A stretch of DNA of 40,181 bases, taken from contig NZ_VTTO01000032.1 of NCBI RefSeq assembly GCF_008364825.1, positions 1 to 40,181 on the forward strand. The letters run 5' to 3'. Positions 31,336 to 40,156 of this stretch are shown piece after piece. The notes below the pieces were generated by a model that searched no databases, was not told the origin of the DNA, and saw only the letters and a list, made by a program, of their open reading frames with translations. How positions within the stretch are numbered: position 1 is the first letter of the stretch; the number at the start of each line of letters is the position of its first letter. Made by a program: the position numbers and the translations under genes. The stretch comes from Azospirillum sp. B21. Lineage in GTDB: Bacteria; Pseudomonadota; Alphaproteobacteria; Azospirillales; Azospirillaceae.

Positions 31336-33188
31336 GCGAGGTCTTCGGCGAGGATGGTGGTCGGGTCGGCGGGCAGGTCGGCGGCGGGAAGGTCGATGGT
31401 GAAGACCGCGCCGCCATCCGCACCATTCGCCCCGGTCAGGGCGCCGTCGAAGTCACGCACGATCCCGGCGGAGATGGCAAGCCCCAAGCCGAGCCCGCCG
31501 CTGCCCTCCCGCGCGCCGTCCTTCGCCGCTTCCTTGGTGGTGAAGAAGGGCTCGAACAGGCGGGGCAGGACGTCTTCGGACAGGCCGTGGCCGTTATCCG
31601 CCACCTGGATGCGTGTCCGGCCGTCCTCCGTCCGCGCGGTAAGAGTCATTTTGCCGCCCGTCCGCCCGGCAAGCGCATCGAGGCCGTTGGCGACCAGATT
31701 GACCAACACCTGCTCCAGCCGGTTGGGATCGCACAGCGCAGCCACGTCCTCCGGCACGTCGACCGTCACGGCGATGTCGGATCGCCGCAGCCGTTGCTCA
31801 AGCAGGAACAGCGCGTTGTCGATGGGCCGCCGCACCGCCACCGGGCGGGGGGCGCCCGAGGATTTGCGGGCGAAGGATTTCAGTTGGCTGGTCAGGGCAC
31901 CCATGGCGTCCACCAGCTGGGCGATGCGCTCCAGATTGCTCTTTGCCGCGTCGAGGTTGCCGCGCTGGAGGAACTTGACCGTGTTGCCGGACAGGGTGCG
32001 CAGGGCTGCCAGCGGCTGGTTCAGCTCATGCGCCAGCCCGGCGGACAGCTGGCCGATCACCGCCAGCTTGCCGGCATGCACAAGCTCGTCCTGCGCGGCG
32101 CGCAGGTTGCGGGTGCGCTCTTCCACCTTGCGTTCCAAGTCGCGCAGATGGCCGCGGCGCTGCACCCACATCAGCAGCAGGATGCCGAGGAAGGCACTGC
32201 CGACCGCCGCCAGCGCCGCGCGGGTCCAGGCCATGCCGGTGATCTGCGAGACCGGCGACAGGACGGTCATCGTCCATCCCGTGCCGTGCAGCGGTGCCGT
32301 CTGGGCCAGGAAGCTGCCGCTGACGGGGAAGACCGCCGTTTCCGCCTCCCCGTCGGCCGGGCGGGCGAGTTGCACCAACTCCGCATCCGGGGCGATCCGG
32401 TCCAGCGGCGTCAGGCCAAGCGGCGGCAGTGGACGGGCGTTGTATTGCAGGGTGCGGTCGAACTGCCGGCGCGTCGGCTCGTCCATCGCCCGCAGGGTGG
32501 TAAATTTCCAGGAGGGGACCGAGGCGAGGATGACCACACCGTTCTCGTCGCTGACGAGGACCGGTGCCTCCACCGTCGACCAGGACTGCTCCAACTGCTC
32601 CAGGCTGACCTTCACCACCGCCACGCCGACGATGGCGCCATCCTCCGCCAGTGGCGAGGACAGATAATAGCCTGCTTCCCCCCGCGTGGTGCCGACGCCG
32701 AACAGGCGGCCCTGGCGACCGGCGGCAGCCTCGATGAAATAGGGGCGGTAGGACAGATCCTCGCCGATGAAGCTGTCGGGGCGGTTCCAGTTGCTGGCGG
32801 CCACCACCCGGCCCTGGCGGTTCAGCACATAGATCGACAGGGTGCCGGCCCGCTCGTTCAGCCGCTCCAGATAGCGGTTCAGCCCCCAGGCCAGCGGCGC
32901 CCGCCCGGTCACGAGGTCGAGAACGTCGCGCTCCAGCCCCAGCGTGGCCGGGAAATAGGCGTATTTGTCGATCTCCCGTTCCAGGCTCTCGGCATAGAGG
33001 TCGAGCCGGTGGCGACCGGTCTCCTGCAGGGCGGCCAGCCCCATCCCCTCGCTGATGCGGAACCCCGCCAGCCCGGCGAGCAGGGCCAGCCCAGCCAGGA
33101 CCGGCAGGAGAAGACCTATGGTGCGGACGCGGCGTGTGATCTGCATGAAAAAGGCGGGCAGGGACAGGAAAGGGGACCGCCGCATCAT
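31308..33188 (-). CDS. dctB: C4-dicarboxylate sensor histidine kinase DctB
   Basis: The 626-aa protein has a short cytoplasmic N-terminus, a first membrane helix (~24-44), a periplasmic double-Cache/PAS-like sensor domain (~50-320, with SYRPYF and GYYLSSP elements typical of DctB), a second helix (~330-350), a coiled coil, HisKA with H387 (AHELNQPLAAL), and HATPase_c with the N box (LVNLVANGLDAL) and the G box (GLGLGLAIS). It senses succinate, fumarate or malate and phosphorylates DctD. ATG 33188 is followed at once by a second ATG (33185); which one is used is unclear. It is 53 nt downstream of dctA. Confidence 0.93.
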   Translation of the reverse strand: MMRRSPFLSLPAFFMQITRRVRTIGLLLPVLAGLALLAGLAGFRISEGMGLAALQETGRHRLDLYAESLEREIDKYAYFPATLGLERDVLDLVTGRAPLAWGLNRYLERLNERAGTLSIYVLNRQGRVVAASNWNRPDSFIGEDLSYRPYFIEAAAGRQGRLFGVGTTRGEAGYYLSSPLAEDGAIVGVAVVKVSLEQLEQSWSTVEAPVLVSDENGVVILASVPSWKFTTLRAMDEPTRRQFDRTLQYNARPLPPLGLTPLDRIAPDAELVQLARPADGEAETAVFPVSGSFLAQTAPLHGTGWTMTVLSPVSQITGMAWTRAALAAVGSAFLGILLLMWVQRRGHLRDLERKVEERTRNLRAAQDELVHAGKLAVIGQLSAGLAHELNQPLAALRTLSGNTVKFLQRGNLDAAKSNLERIAQLVDAMGALTSQLKSFARKSSGAPRPVAVRRPIDNALFLLEQRLRRSDIAVTVDVPEDVAALCDPNRLEQVLVNLVANGLDALAGRTGGKMTLTARTEDGRTRIQVADNGHGLSEDVLPRLFEPFFTTKEAAKDGAREGSGGLGLGLAISAGIVRDFDGALTGANGADGGAVFTIDLPAADLPADPTTILAEDLACPTLPPPP

Positions 33189-33241
33189 AGCAGAAGCCCC
33201 CCTTCCATTGCCCGCCTGCCTTGAGGACCGGGTCGTCCCGC

Positions 33242-34516
33242 TTACTCCGCCGCGGCCGGGGCGGGCAGGGGCGCGTCGACCTCCTCTTCGTCCTCCTCGC
33301 CGATGGCGCCCTCCCACTTGGCGACGACCGTGGTGGCGATGGCGTTGCCCAGCACGTTGGTGGCGGTGCGGCCCATGTCGAGGAAGTGGTCGATGCCCAT
33401 GATCAGCAGCACGCCGGCCTCCGGCAGGTTGAACATCGGCAGCACGGCGGCGACCACGACCAGCGACGACCGCGGCACGCCGGCGATGCCCTTGCTCGAC
33501 ACCATCAGCACCAGAAGCATGACGATCTGCTGTTCCAGCGTCAGCGGGATGCCATAGGCCTGGGCGATGAACAGCGCCGCGAAGGTCGTGTAGATCATCG
33601 AGCCGTCGAGGTTGAAGGAATAGCCGAGCGGCAGGACGAAGCCGGTCACCCGCTCCTTCACGCCGAACTCTTTCAGCCCTTCCATCACGCGCGGATAGGC
33701 GGATTCGCTGGAGGCGGTGGAGAAGCCCAGCAGCATCGGCTGGCGCATGGTCTTCACCAGACGGAACACGTCGCCCTTCAGCACGACGAAGCCGGCGAAG
33801 ATCAGCGTCGCCCACAGCACCGCCAGCGTCAGGTAGAAGCTGCCCATGAACTTGCCGTAGACCGCCAGCACGCCCAGCCCCTGCGTCGTCACCACGTTGG
33901 CGACGGCGGCGAAGACGCCGATGGGGGCAAAGCGCATGACATAGTCGGTGACCTTCAGCATCACCGGCACGACCTCTTCGATCGAGCGGGCGAGCAGGCC
34001 GGCCTTGGTGTCGCGCAGCTGGCCGATGGCGAGGCCGACGAAGATCGAGAAGATCAGGATCTGCAGGATCTCGTTGTTCGCCATCGCCTCGAAGAAGTTG
34101 CGCGGGAAGACGTGGGTCAGGAAATCCTTCAGGTTCAGGGCCGAGGTCTTCAGCCCGGCGCTGGCCGCGGCATCGGGCAGCGGCACGCCGACATTGGCGC
34201 CCGGCTGCAGCAGGTTGGCGAAGACCAGCCCGATGAACAGCGAGGCGAAGGAAGCCATCAGGAACCAGCCGACCGCCTTGCCGCCGATGCGCCCGACGGT
34301 GCGGGCGTCGCTCATGCCGGCCAGGCCCGCGACCAGGGTGGAGAAGATGAGGGGCGCGATGATCATCTTGATCAGGCGCAGGAAGATGTCCGTCACCATC
34401 GCGAAATAGCTGGCGATGGTCTTGGCGGCGGCCGGGTCGAACATTCTGTTGCAGACATAGCCGGTGACGATGCCCAGCAGCATGGCGACGATGATCAGCG
34501 TCGTCTGTTTGTTCAT
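33242..34516 (-). CDS. dctA: C4-dicarboxylate:cation symporter DctA
   Basis: The 424-aa member of the dicarboxylate/amino acid:cation symporter (DAACS) family has ~8 membrane helices and two re-entrant hairpins. The family motifs are visible: SSESAYP (serine-rich hairpin 1), the GYSFNLDGS helix with the substrate/ion asparagine, and the terminal MGRTATNVLGNAI. A 30-residue acidic/Pro tail ends the protein. It imports succinate, malate and fumarate. It is the first gene of dctABD; a sigma-54 promoter lies ~300 nt upstream, giving a long leader. Confidence 0.95.
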   Translation of the reverse strand: MNKQTTLIIVAMLLGIVTGYVCNRMFDPAAAKTIASYFAMVTDIFLRLIKMIIAPLIFSTLVAGLAGMSDARTVGRIGGKAVGWFLMASFASLFIGLVFANLLQPGANVGVPLPDAAASAGLKTSALNLKDFLTHVFPRNFFEAMANNEILQILIFSIFVGLAIGQLRDTKAGLLARSIEEVVPVMLKVTDYVMRFAPIGVFAAVANVVTTQGLGVLAVYGKFMGSFYLTLAVLWATLIFAGFVVLKGDVFRLVKTMRQPMLLGFSTASSESAYPRVMEGLKEFGVKERVTGFVLPLGYSFNLDGSMIYTTFAALFIAQAYGIPLTLEQQIVMLLVLMVSSKGIAGVPRSSLVVVAAVLPMFNLPEAGVLLIMGIDHFLDMGRTATNVLGNAIATTVVAKWEGAIGEEDEEEVDAPLPAPAAAE

Positions 34517-34816
34517 GGTCCTACTACCTCACCTTTCCCGCCCGCCTCATGCGCCGGCCGGGGTAACGGTCGATTGGGTACCGGCTTTCCAAGCCCCTCA
34601 CGGGACCGGAATGGGGGCCGGGTGGCGGAACGGTCAGCCGGTGATGATCGGGAAATTCTCGACAGCGCGCGGAGTTCGGCCGCCATGACAGGCGTCGGCC
34701 GTAGCCTCGCGGTCGCCCGGCAGGTCGTGTTCGGTGCGCGTCGTGGCAGGCATCGGACGCTTCGCTCCCCTGATCTGATGAGTCGGCCCCGCCTGCGCGG
34801 GACGCGACCCATAAGG

Positions 34817-34832
34817 AGCAACCGGCGTGCCA
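34817..34832 (-). promoter_or_regulatory. Sigma-54 promoter of dctA
   Basis: On the minus strand the sequence reads TGGCACG-CCGG-TTGCT, a perfect match to the -24/-12 consensus (GG and GC separated by 10 nt). It faces dctA. Transcription would begin near 34805. Confidence 0.92.
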
Positions 34833-34905
34833 CTGGCCGGCGGGGGCGATCAGCCGGCTAAGCTATTGGAACTATGAGGCTCCATCGTTGGTCAGAGCCG
34901 CCGCC

Positions 34906-34953
34906 GTTCGGATTTCCGAACACGGCCTGTGTCTGGTGTTCGGAAATCCGGAT
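34906..34953. promoter_or_regulatory. Paired DctD enhancer sites
   Basis: Site 1 (34906-34921) is GTTCGGA-TT-TCCGAAC, a perfect 7-bp inverted repeat. Site 2 (34938-34953) is GTTCGGA-AA-TCCGGAT, with 5 of 7 arm bases paired. Their centres are 32 nt apart (about three helical turns) and ~85-115 nt upstream of the -24 element. This is the layout of tandem DctD sites at rhizobial dctA promoters. Confidence 0.85.
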
Positions 34954-34996
34954 GTGGCCGGGCAGGAGTAGAAAGGCGAGGAGCAAAGGGCCGGGC

Positions 34997-35350
34997 TCAA
35001 AGTTCCAGGAAGGGGCGGAAGCCGCCGTAGATCATCCGTTTGCCGTCGAAGGGCATCTCGCTCATGTCCTTCGGCATGCGGGGATCGGCCATGACCTTTG
35101 CGTTGATCGTGTCGCGGTCCTCGCGCGACTTGTAGACGATCCAGGAGAAAACGACGATTTCCTCCTCGGTCGCCTGCACCGCGCGCGGGAAGGATGTCAG
35201 CTCTCCATAAGGCACATCGTCGCCGACGCACTCGACGAAGGCGAGTGCGCCATGGTCCATCCAGACAGCTCCGGCCTTGCGGGCCATCTCCTTGTAAGCA
35301 TCGAGCTTCTGTTTCGGCACGGCCAGGACGAATCCATCGACATAGGACAT
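34997..35350 (-). CDS. DUF1428 (YbaA-like) protein
   Basis: The 117-aa protein matches the DUF1428/YbaA family: MSYVDGFVLAVPKQKLDAYK at the start, a central WMDHGALAFVECVGDDV segment, FSWIVYKSREDRDTINAKVM, and the terminal KRMIYGGFRPFLEL. The family has a ferredoxin-like alpha/beta-barrel fold (dimeric alpha-beta barrel) and no established function. A GAGGAGA ribosome site precedes ATG 35350, and the frame upstream lacks family sequence. It is divergent from an HxlR regulator, a common arrangement in which the regulator controls the neighbouring gene. Confidence 0.9.
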   Translation of the reverse strand: MSYVDGFVLAVPKQKLDAYKEMARKAGAVWMDHGALAFVECVGDDVPYGELTSFPRAVQATEEEIVVFSWIVYKSREDRDTINAKVMADPRMPKDMSEMPFDGKRMIYGGFRPFLEL

Positions 35351-35483
35351 GATCGTCTCCTCTGTTGCAGCGTGACCATGGGCAGGATGACTGGTGAAGG
35401 GCGGGGCGAATCCGCATTCGCGCTTCGGGGACAGGCTTCCGTCCAGCCTCGGCGATAGCGGATGACTGGTCTGCCGCCAATCC

Positions 35484-35500
35484 GATTGCGTATTGCAATC
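35484..35500. promoter_or_regulatory. Inverted repeat, candidate HxlR operator
   Basis: GATTGC-GTATT-GCAATC forms a perfect 6-bp inverted repeat with a 5-nt centre between the divergent DUF1428 and HxlR genes, ~58 nt before the HxlR start. HxlR-family dimers bind such repeats. Confidence 0.6.
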
Positions 35501-35557
35501 AGTTGCCATTAGGCCAGACCGATCCTATTTTGCAAGCGGTTTTCGGAGGAGTTCGCG

Positions 35558-36061
35558 ATGGAGGACAGGCACCGTTCAGGCTGTCCGATCAATCTGACGC
35601 TGGAGGTGCTGGGCGACCGCTGGAGCCTGATCGTCATCCGCGACATCATGTTCGGGAATCGCCGGCATTATCGGGAGTTGCTGGGCCGGTCGCATGAGCG
35701 GATCGCCTCCAACATCCTGTCCGACCGGCTGAAACGCCTGATGGACGCCGGGTTGCTGACGAGGCGGGACGATCCATCCCATCAGCAGAAGGCGATCTAC
35801 AGCCTGACGGAAGCGGCGATTCAGCTTCTGCCGCTGCTTGTGCATATGGGAGCCTGGGGCCGCCGGCATCGGCCGGTGACCCCGGAACTCGCCATCCGCG
35901 CCCGACTGCTGGAAGAGGGCGGGCCGCCGTTGTGGGAGGCTTTCATGGACGAACTGCGCAGCCTGCATCTGGGGGCGCCGGTCAAAGGGCCTTCGGTCCT
36001 CGCCGGGCTCCAGGCTGCGTATGAGAAAGTCGCCGCGGAACAGGGCATCCCGACCCTGTAA
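35558..36061 (+). CDS. HxlR-family transcriptional regulator
   Basis: The 167-aa winged-helix protein starts with the family pattern: Cys9 in SGCPINLTLE, LGDRWSLIVIRDIMFG, FxELL-like YRELLGRS, and ISNILSDRLKRL-like IASNILSDRLKRLMDAGLL. The conserved Cys near the N-terminus is the redox- or electrophile-sensing residue in HxlR relatives such as YodB and HypR. The C-terminal ~60 residues form an extension that is longer than in minimal HxlR proteins. GGAGGA lies ~10 nt before ATG 35558. It probably controls itself and the divergent DUF1428 gene. Confidence 0.93.
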   Translation: MEDRHRSGCPINLTLEVLGDRWSLIVIRDIMFGNRRHYRELLGRSHERIASNILSDRLKRLMDAGLLTRRDDPSHQQKAIYSLTEAAIQLLPLLVHMGAWGRRHRPVTPELAIRARLLEEGGPPLWEAFMDELRSLHLGAPVKGPSVLAGLQAAYEKVAAEQGIPTL

Positions 36062-36098
36062 GCGGCCAAAGCCCCGAAAGGCTATGGGCGCGTCGGAT

Positions 36099-38435
36099 TC
36101 ACTCCCTCACCACATAGGTGAAGTAGCGGATCACGCCGTTCGCGTCGGTCTCCCGGTACAGCCCCTGGATTTCGTTGTCGAAGCCGGGGAAGCGGTTGGC
36201 GCTCTCCTGGAAGACCTTCAGATAGTCGATCATCGGCTTGGCCCGTGCGTCCAGCCGTTCGCCCGGTACGATGGTGGCAATGCCCGGCGGATAGACCACC
36301 CACAGCGTGGTGGCGATGCGGCCGGCGATTTCGTCGATGGGCAGGTAATCCACGTCGTTGCGCACCAGATGGCGCGTCGCCTCGCGCGGGGGCATCGCCA
36401 TGGTCGGCAGATGCTCCGGCCGGAAGATGGCGCGCTGCAGGGCGCTGGTGTTCTTCTCGCGGTAGAAGGCATGCATCTCCGCGCACAGGTCGCGCAGGCG
36501 CCGGCCCAGGTAATGGGCGCGCCGCTTGGCGACGAATTCGGGGATGACATCCTCCAGCGGGGCGTTGTCGTCGTGCAGCCGCTTGAAGGCGACCAGACCG
36601 CTCAGCAGGGTGCCGGCCTTGCTCGATTCCACCCCCGGCGTCAGCAGGAACAGCAGGGAATTGAGGTCGTTCTTCTCCGGAACGATGCGGTTCTCGCGCA
36701 GATACTGCGCCACCACCGGGGCCGGGATGCCGTGATCGCCATAGGCGCCGCTGTGGCGGTCGAAACCGGGGGTCAGCAGCGTCAGCTTGTTGGGGTCGGT
36801 CATGGCATAGCCCGGCTCCACATGCTGGAAGCCATGCCAGTCGGCGCCGGGGGCGAACTCCCAATGCCGCACGTCGGTCGCCAGCTCGTCGGTCGGCACC
36901 TCCTCCCACGCGGTCTCGGTGCCGTTGCGGGTGACGCGGTCCGGCACGAAGGGGTCGAAGAACCAGCGCTTGGCCGGATCGCTCTCGCGCTCCTCGAACT
37001 CGCGGCGGATGGCGCGGATCTTCTTGCGCAGCTCGATGCCCAGCCGGATCGTGTCATCCCACAGGATCTCGCCCGACCGCCCCTTCATCATCTGCGCCCC
37101 GACGTCCAGCGAGGCGAACAGCGGGTAGAAGGGCGAGGTCGAGGCGTGCAGCAGGAAGGTCTCGTTGAAGCGGCGATGCTCCACCCGGCGGCGCTGCCCC
37201 TTGATGTGGTTGTCCTTCACATGGATCTGCGAAGCCTGGGAGAAGCTGGCCAACTGCTTGTGGGTGGACTGGGTGGCGATGATGCCGGGATGGCCGTCGT
37301 GCAGCCCCTCCAGCCCCATGGCGAAATGGCCCTTGAACAGCGGGTGGAACTTCAGGAATCCGGCCCAGGCCTCGTCGAACAGGATGTAGTCGCAGAGCTT
37401 GCCGATCCGCTCCAGCATCATCTGGGCGTTGTAGATGGTGCCGTCGTAGCTGCATTGCTGGATCACCGCGGCGCGGAAGGGGCGCTCGCGCTTCCAGGCA
37501 TCGGGGTCCTTGACCAGCGGGTTGCGGCGGATGCGCTCGCGGATCGTCTCCTCGTCCAGCGCCCGCGGGTCGATCGGGCCGATCAGGCCGTGGGCGTTGC
37601 GCTCGGTCTCCAGGAAGACCGGGATGCCGCCGCCCAGGAACAGGCTGCCGTGATGGGCCGCCTTGTGGTTGTTGCGGTCGAACAGCACGAGGTCGTCTTC
37701 CGCCACCAGCGCCGACAGCACGATCTTGTTCGATGCCGAGGTGCCGTTCAGCACGAAGTAGGTGCGCTCCGCCCCGAAGATGCGGGCAGCCTCCTTCTGC
37801 GCCTGCAGGGCCGGTCCCTCATGGACCAGTAGGTCGCCCATCTCCAGCACCGAATTGTCGATGTCGTCGCGGAACACCGCCTCGCCCAGATGTTCGACGA
37901 AGATGCGGCCGATCGGGCTGCGGCTGTAGAAGATGCCGCCATTGTGGCCGGGACAGGTCCAGAGCTGGTTGCCCTCTTCCGCGTAATCGACCAGCGCACC
38001 GAAGAAGGGGGTCTTCAGCGTGTCGGCATATTGCTTCAGTCGGCTGACCAGATTCTTGGCGATGAATTCCGGCGTCTCTTCCGCCAGGAAGATATAGCCG
38101 TCGACCTGATTCAGCACGTCGACCGGAATGTTCTCCAGCCGCTGGCGGCGGACCAGCAGGATGATCGGCATTTCCAGCCCGCGCTGGCGGGCAAAGGCGA
38201 TCAGCGAGGCCTGCTTGCCGTCGGCGCCGCGCTTGCCCCAGTCGACGATCATGCAGCCGATGGCGGCGTCGGTGCGGATGGCGAGTTCGGCGTCCTCGAC
38301 CCGGCGGGCGCGGACCACCTCGAAGCCCATCCGCTCCACTTCCGACAGGATCTGCTGAAGCCGCATGCCCTCCAACTCGTCCACCTCGAAGGCGGGGGCG
38401 CAGACCAGGAAGTTGAAGCGGCGGAAGAAATCCAT
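36099..38435 (-). CDS. Orn/Arg/Lys decarboxylase (PLP fold type I, large form)
   Basis: This 778-aa protein belongs to the group III ornithine/arginine/lysine decarboxylases. The N-terminal wing domain (~1-130, flavodoxin/receiver-like) precedes the PLP-binding core, with LNGTSASNKIV (~240), the DEAWAGF motif (~355-361) and the Schiff-base Lys393 in QSTHKQLASFSQ. The C-terminal domain (~600-778) includes the TPGVESSK and PPGIATIVPGE elements. It removes CO2 from a basic amino acid, giving a polyamine or cadaverine and consuming a proton. Substrate among ornithine, lysine and arginine cannot be fixed by eye. No linked antiporter gene is present, which favours a biosynthetic or constitutive role. 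A GNAT gene lies 66 nt upstream on the same strand. Confidence 0.93.
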   Translation of the reverse strand: MDFFRRFNFLVCAPAFEVDELEGMRLQQILSEVERMGFEVVRARRVEDAELAIRTDAAIGCMIVDWGKRGADGKQASLIAFARQRGLEMPIILLVRRQRLENIPVDVLNQVDGYIFLAEETPEFIAKNLVSRLKQYADTLKTPFFGALVDYAEEGNQLWTCPGHNGGIFYSRSPIGRIFVEHLGEAVFRDDIDNSVLEMGDLLVHEGPALQAQKEAARIFGAERTYFVLNGTSASNKIVLSALVAEDDLVLFDRNNHKAAHHGSLFLGGGIPVFLETERNAHGLIGPIDPRALDEETIRERIRRNPLVKDPDAWKRERPFRAAVIQQCSYDGTIYNAQMMLERIGKLCDYILFDEAWAGFLKFHPLFKGHFAMGLEGLHDGHPGIIATQSTHKQLASFSQASQIHVKDNHIKGQRRRVEHRRFNETFLLHASTSPFYPLFASLDVGAQMMKGRSGEILWDDTIRLGIELRKKIRAIRREFEERESDPAKRWFFDPFVPDRVTRNGTETAWEEVPTDELATDVRHWEFAPGADWHGFQHVEPGYAMTDPNKLTLLTPGFDRHSGAYGDHGIPAPVVAQYLRENRIVPEKNDLNSLLFLLTPGVESSKAGTLLSGLVAFKRLHDDNAPLEDVIPEFVAKRRAHYLGRRLRDLCAEMHAFYREKNTSALQRAIFRPEHLPTMAMPPREATRHLVRNDVDYLPIDEIAGRIATTLWVVYPPGIATIVPGERLDARAKPMIDYLKVFQESANRFPGFDNEIQGLYRETDANGVIRYFTYVVRE

Positions 38436-38501
38436 GCGATGGGTCTCCGGAAGGGCAGGGAGGAGAATGAAAGAAAATGCGGATGGGGCCGGCGAGGGCG
38501 A

Positions 38502-39122
38502 TTATTCCGCCGCCGCCCAGGTGCCGCGATAGTCGTGCGGCGGCTCACGGTCGGCGGCCCCCAGGGCGCGCTGAAGGAAGACGCTGTCGGTCCAGCGCCC
38601 GAACTTGAAGCCGACGTTGCGCAGGATGCCGGCCTGGACGAAGCCGCAGGCCTCATGCAGCCGCAGCGACGGGACATTGGCGCTGTCCACCACGGCGATC
38701 ATCTGGCGGCAGCCGGCAGCGGTGCAGGCCTCGATCAGCGCCGGCAGCAGAAGCCGGCCGATGCCGCGGCCCTGATGATCCTTGTGGACGTAGATCGAGT
38801 GCTCAACGGTGTAGCGGTAGGCCGGCCGCTTGCGGAAAGGGGCGGCATAGGCATAGCCGACGACCAGCCCATTAAAATCCGCGACCAGATGCGGCAGCCG
38901 GCGCTTCAGCATCGCCTTACGGCGGCGCTTCAGTTCTTCCGGATGTGGGGGCTCGATGTCGTAGGGCCCGAGTCCCCGCTGGATGTGGTAGCTGTAGATG
39001 TCCAGCATCGCCGGCACATCCGTCTCCGCCGAATTGCGGATGCGCACGGACGACGGGCCCGGCGCCGCGACGGGGAAGGCACCGGTCTGATCGTTGGCCG
39101 GATTGGCGTTCGGTGTGGACAT
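38502..39122 (-). CDS. GNAT acetyltransferase, phosphinothricin/methionine-sulfoximine type
   Basis: The 206-aa protein has a GNAT fold starting at ~residue 25 (VRIRNSAETDVPAMLDIY). The AYRYTVEHSIYVHKDHQGRGIG block contains the PAT/Bar/MddA-type Tyr-Thr-Val-Glu active-site strand and the acetyl-CoA P-loop (QGRGIG). LRNVGFKFGRWTDSVFLQ near the end is also typical. Family members acetylate phosphinothricin or methionine sulfoximine/sulfone. ATG 39122 gives a ~25-residue low-complexity lead; the open frame continues further upstream but without family sequence. It sits 66 nt upstream of the decarboxylase gene and may be co-transcribed with it. Confidence 0.88.
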   Translation of the reverse strand: MSTPNANPANDQTGAFPVAAPGPSSVRIRNSAETDVPAMLDIYSYHIQRGLGPYDIEPPHPEELKRRRKAMLKRRLPHLVADFNGLVVGYAYAAPFRKRPAYRYTVEHSIYVHKDHQGRGIGRLLLPALIEACTAAGCRQMIAVVDSANVPSLRLHEACGFVQAGILRNVGFKFGRWTDSVFLQRALGAADREPPHDYRGTWAAAE

Positions 39123-39231
39123 GTCGTACACGGGAGCTTCCCCTGGCAAGCAGCGTCGGCACGACCCCGCGCCCGCGCGCAAAGCTACAGCAGATCCATG
39201 ACAGACGTATGACGTTCGGCGGTTTGGCCGG

Positions 39232-39948
39232 CTACTCTCCCAGACGCGATTTCCAGTCTTCGACCCTGCCGCTCTCCACCCGCCGCCGGGCCAGATCGCG
39301 CCAGCCGGGGGCGAGCGGCTCCAACTCCGCAATGCCTGCCAGCGTCCGGACGTCGCCGGTGTCGTGATAGAAGGCACGCAGGATGCGGGCCAGCGGCCAG
39401 TCGGGCAGGCGACGCTCGACCAGCACGACGCTGTCGCCGGCCGTGGCCATGCCCGGTTCCAGCACCCGATAATACCAGCCGGTCCGACCGGTGGCCTGCA
39501 CCCGGCGCGCCATGTCCGTCACGCCGAACCGGTGGTTCAGCTTCCAGCAGGGCTGGCGGCCCTGGCTGACCTGCAGCGTCGCCGTTCCGATGCGGAACAC
39601 GTCACCGACGCAGACCTCGTTCTCGGTCAGCCCCAGCGTCGACAGGTTCTCGCCGAAGGCCCCGACCGTCTCCAGCAAGGGAGCGGGCGAGGGCAGGTCG
39701 GCCCGCCATGCCGCGTAATGGTCGAACGGATAATGGTGCACGGCCTTGTCCGGGCCGCCGTGATTGCGGAGATCGGCCTGCTCGTCGCCGGCAAGCCCGG
39801 CCGGCCCGATGGCGAGTGTGACGTCGACCGGTTGTTTGCCGATGGCGCTGAGCGCTCCCGGCTTGCCGAACGGGACAGCCTTGCCGATCAGAACGGCCTT
39901 CAGCGTTGCGGTCGCGGCATTAATCGTCACGGGCGTCTCCGGTCTCAT
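39232..39948 (-). CDS. MOSC-domain protein, YiiM-like
   Basis: The 238-aa protein resembles E. coli YiiM. It has an N-terminal MOSC domain with LAGDEQADLRNHGGPDKAVHHYP (in parts), FGENLSTLGLTE, VGDVFRIGTATLQVSQGRQPCWKLN (the Cys is the predicted molybdenum-cofactor ligand), and a C-terminal 3-alpha domain ending in the VESGRVEDWKSRL-type motif. YiiM takes part in molybdenum-dependent reduction of N-hydroxylated bases such as 6-hydroxylaminopurine. ATG 39948 (MRPETPVTINA) fits the family length; the frame is also open to ATG 40035, adding 29 hydrophilic residues, and neither start has a strong ribosome site. Confidence 0.88.
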   Translation of the reverse strand: MRPETPVTINAATATLKAVLIGKAVPFGKPGALSAIGKQPVDVTLAIGPAGLAGDEQADLRNHGGPDKAVHHYPFDHYAAWRADLPSPAPLLETVGAFGENLSTLGLTENEVCVGDVFRIGTATLQVSQGRQPCWKLNHRFGVTDMARRVQATGRTGWYYRVLEPGMATAGDSVVLVERRLPDWPLARILRAFYHDTGDVRTLAGIAELEPLAPGWRDLARRRVESGRVEDWKSRLGE

Positions 39949-40121
39949 CGTCTCGCCGTTCCGGCGCTTCGCAGCCTCTTCCTTAACAGCTTCGGGATTC
40001 GAGCGTGAAGGCTGCCCTACGGTGCCAACGGTCATGGCTCGTCTGCGTCGGCGGCAGGGAGCGGAGTTGCACTTCAGAATAGAACCTACCCGCCCACAAG
40101 AGCTTGTTGCAACCGGATAGA

Positions 40122-40156
40122 AATGTCAGTGGTTTGCGCAAAGTAGGAATGTCAGT
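40122..40156. repeat. Direct AATGTCAGT repeats at the window's right edge
   Basis: AATGTCAGT occurs at 40122-40130 and 40148-40156 (26-nt period), each preceded by a TAG(G/A)A context. Short repeats of this type occur at ends of some insertion sequences, notably the multiple terminal repeats of IS21-like elements. No transposase is visible because the window ends 25 nt later. No gene is seen in 40036-40181. Confidence 0.4.

Larger units (their letters stand above)
34517..34996. other. dctA upstream control region (480 nt)
   Basis: It holds the sigma-54 promoter and two DctD-type enhancer sites described separately. The 5' leader from the promoter to the dctA ATG is about 290 nt, GC-rich with scattered short inverted repeats; the open frame in it looks like chance. 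The far end borders the DUF1428 gene stop at 34997. Confidence 0.7.

Noticed and set aside
34513..34833. 106-codon frame in the dctA leader as a regulatory leader peptide
   Set aside because: Its ATG overlaps the sigma-54 promoter, so it would not be on the transcript, and the Arg-rich composition is typical of a chance frame.
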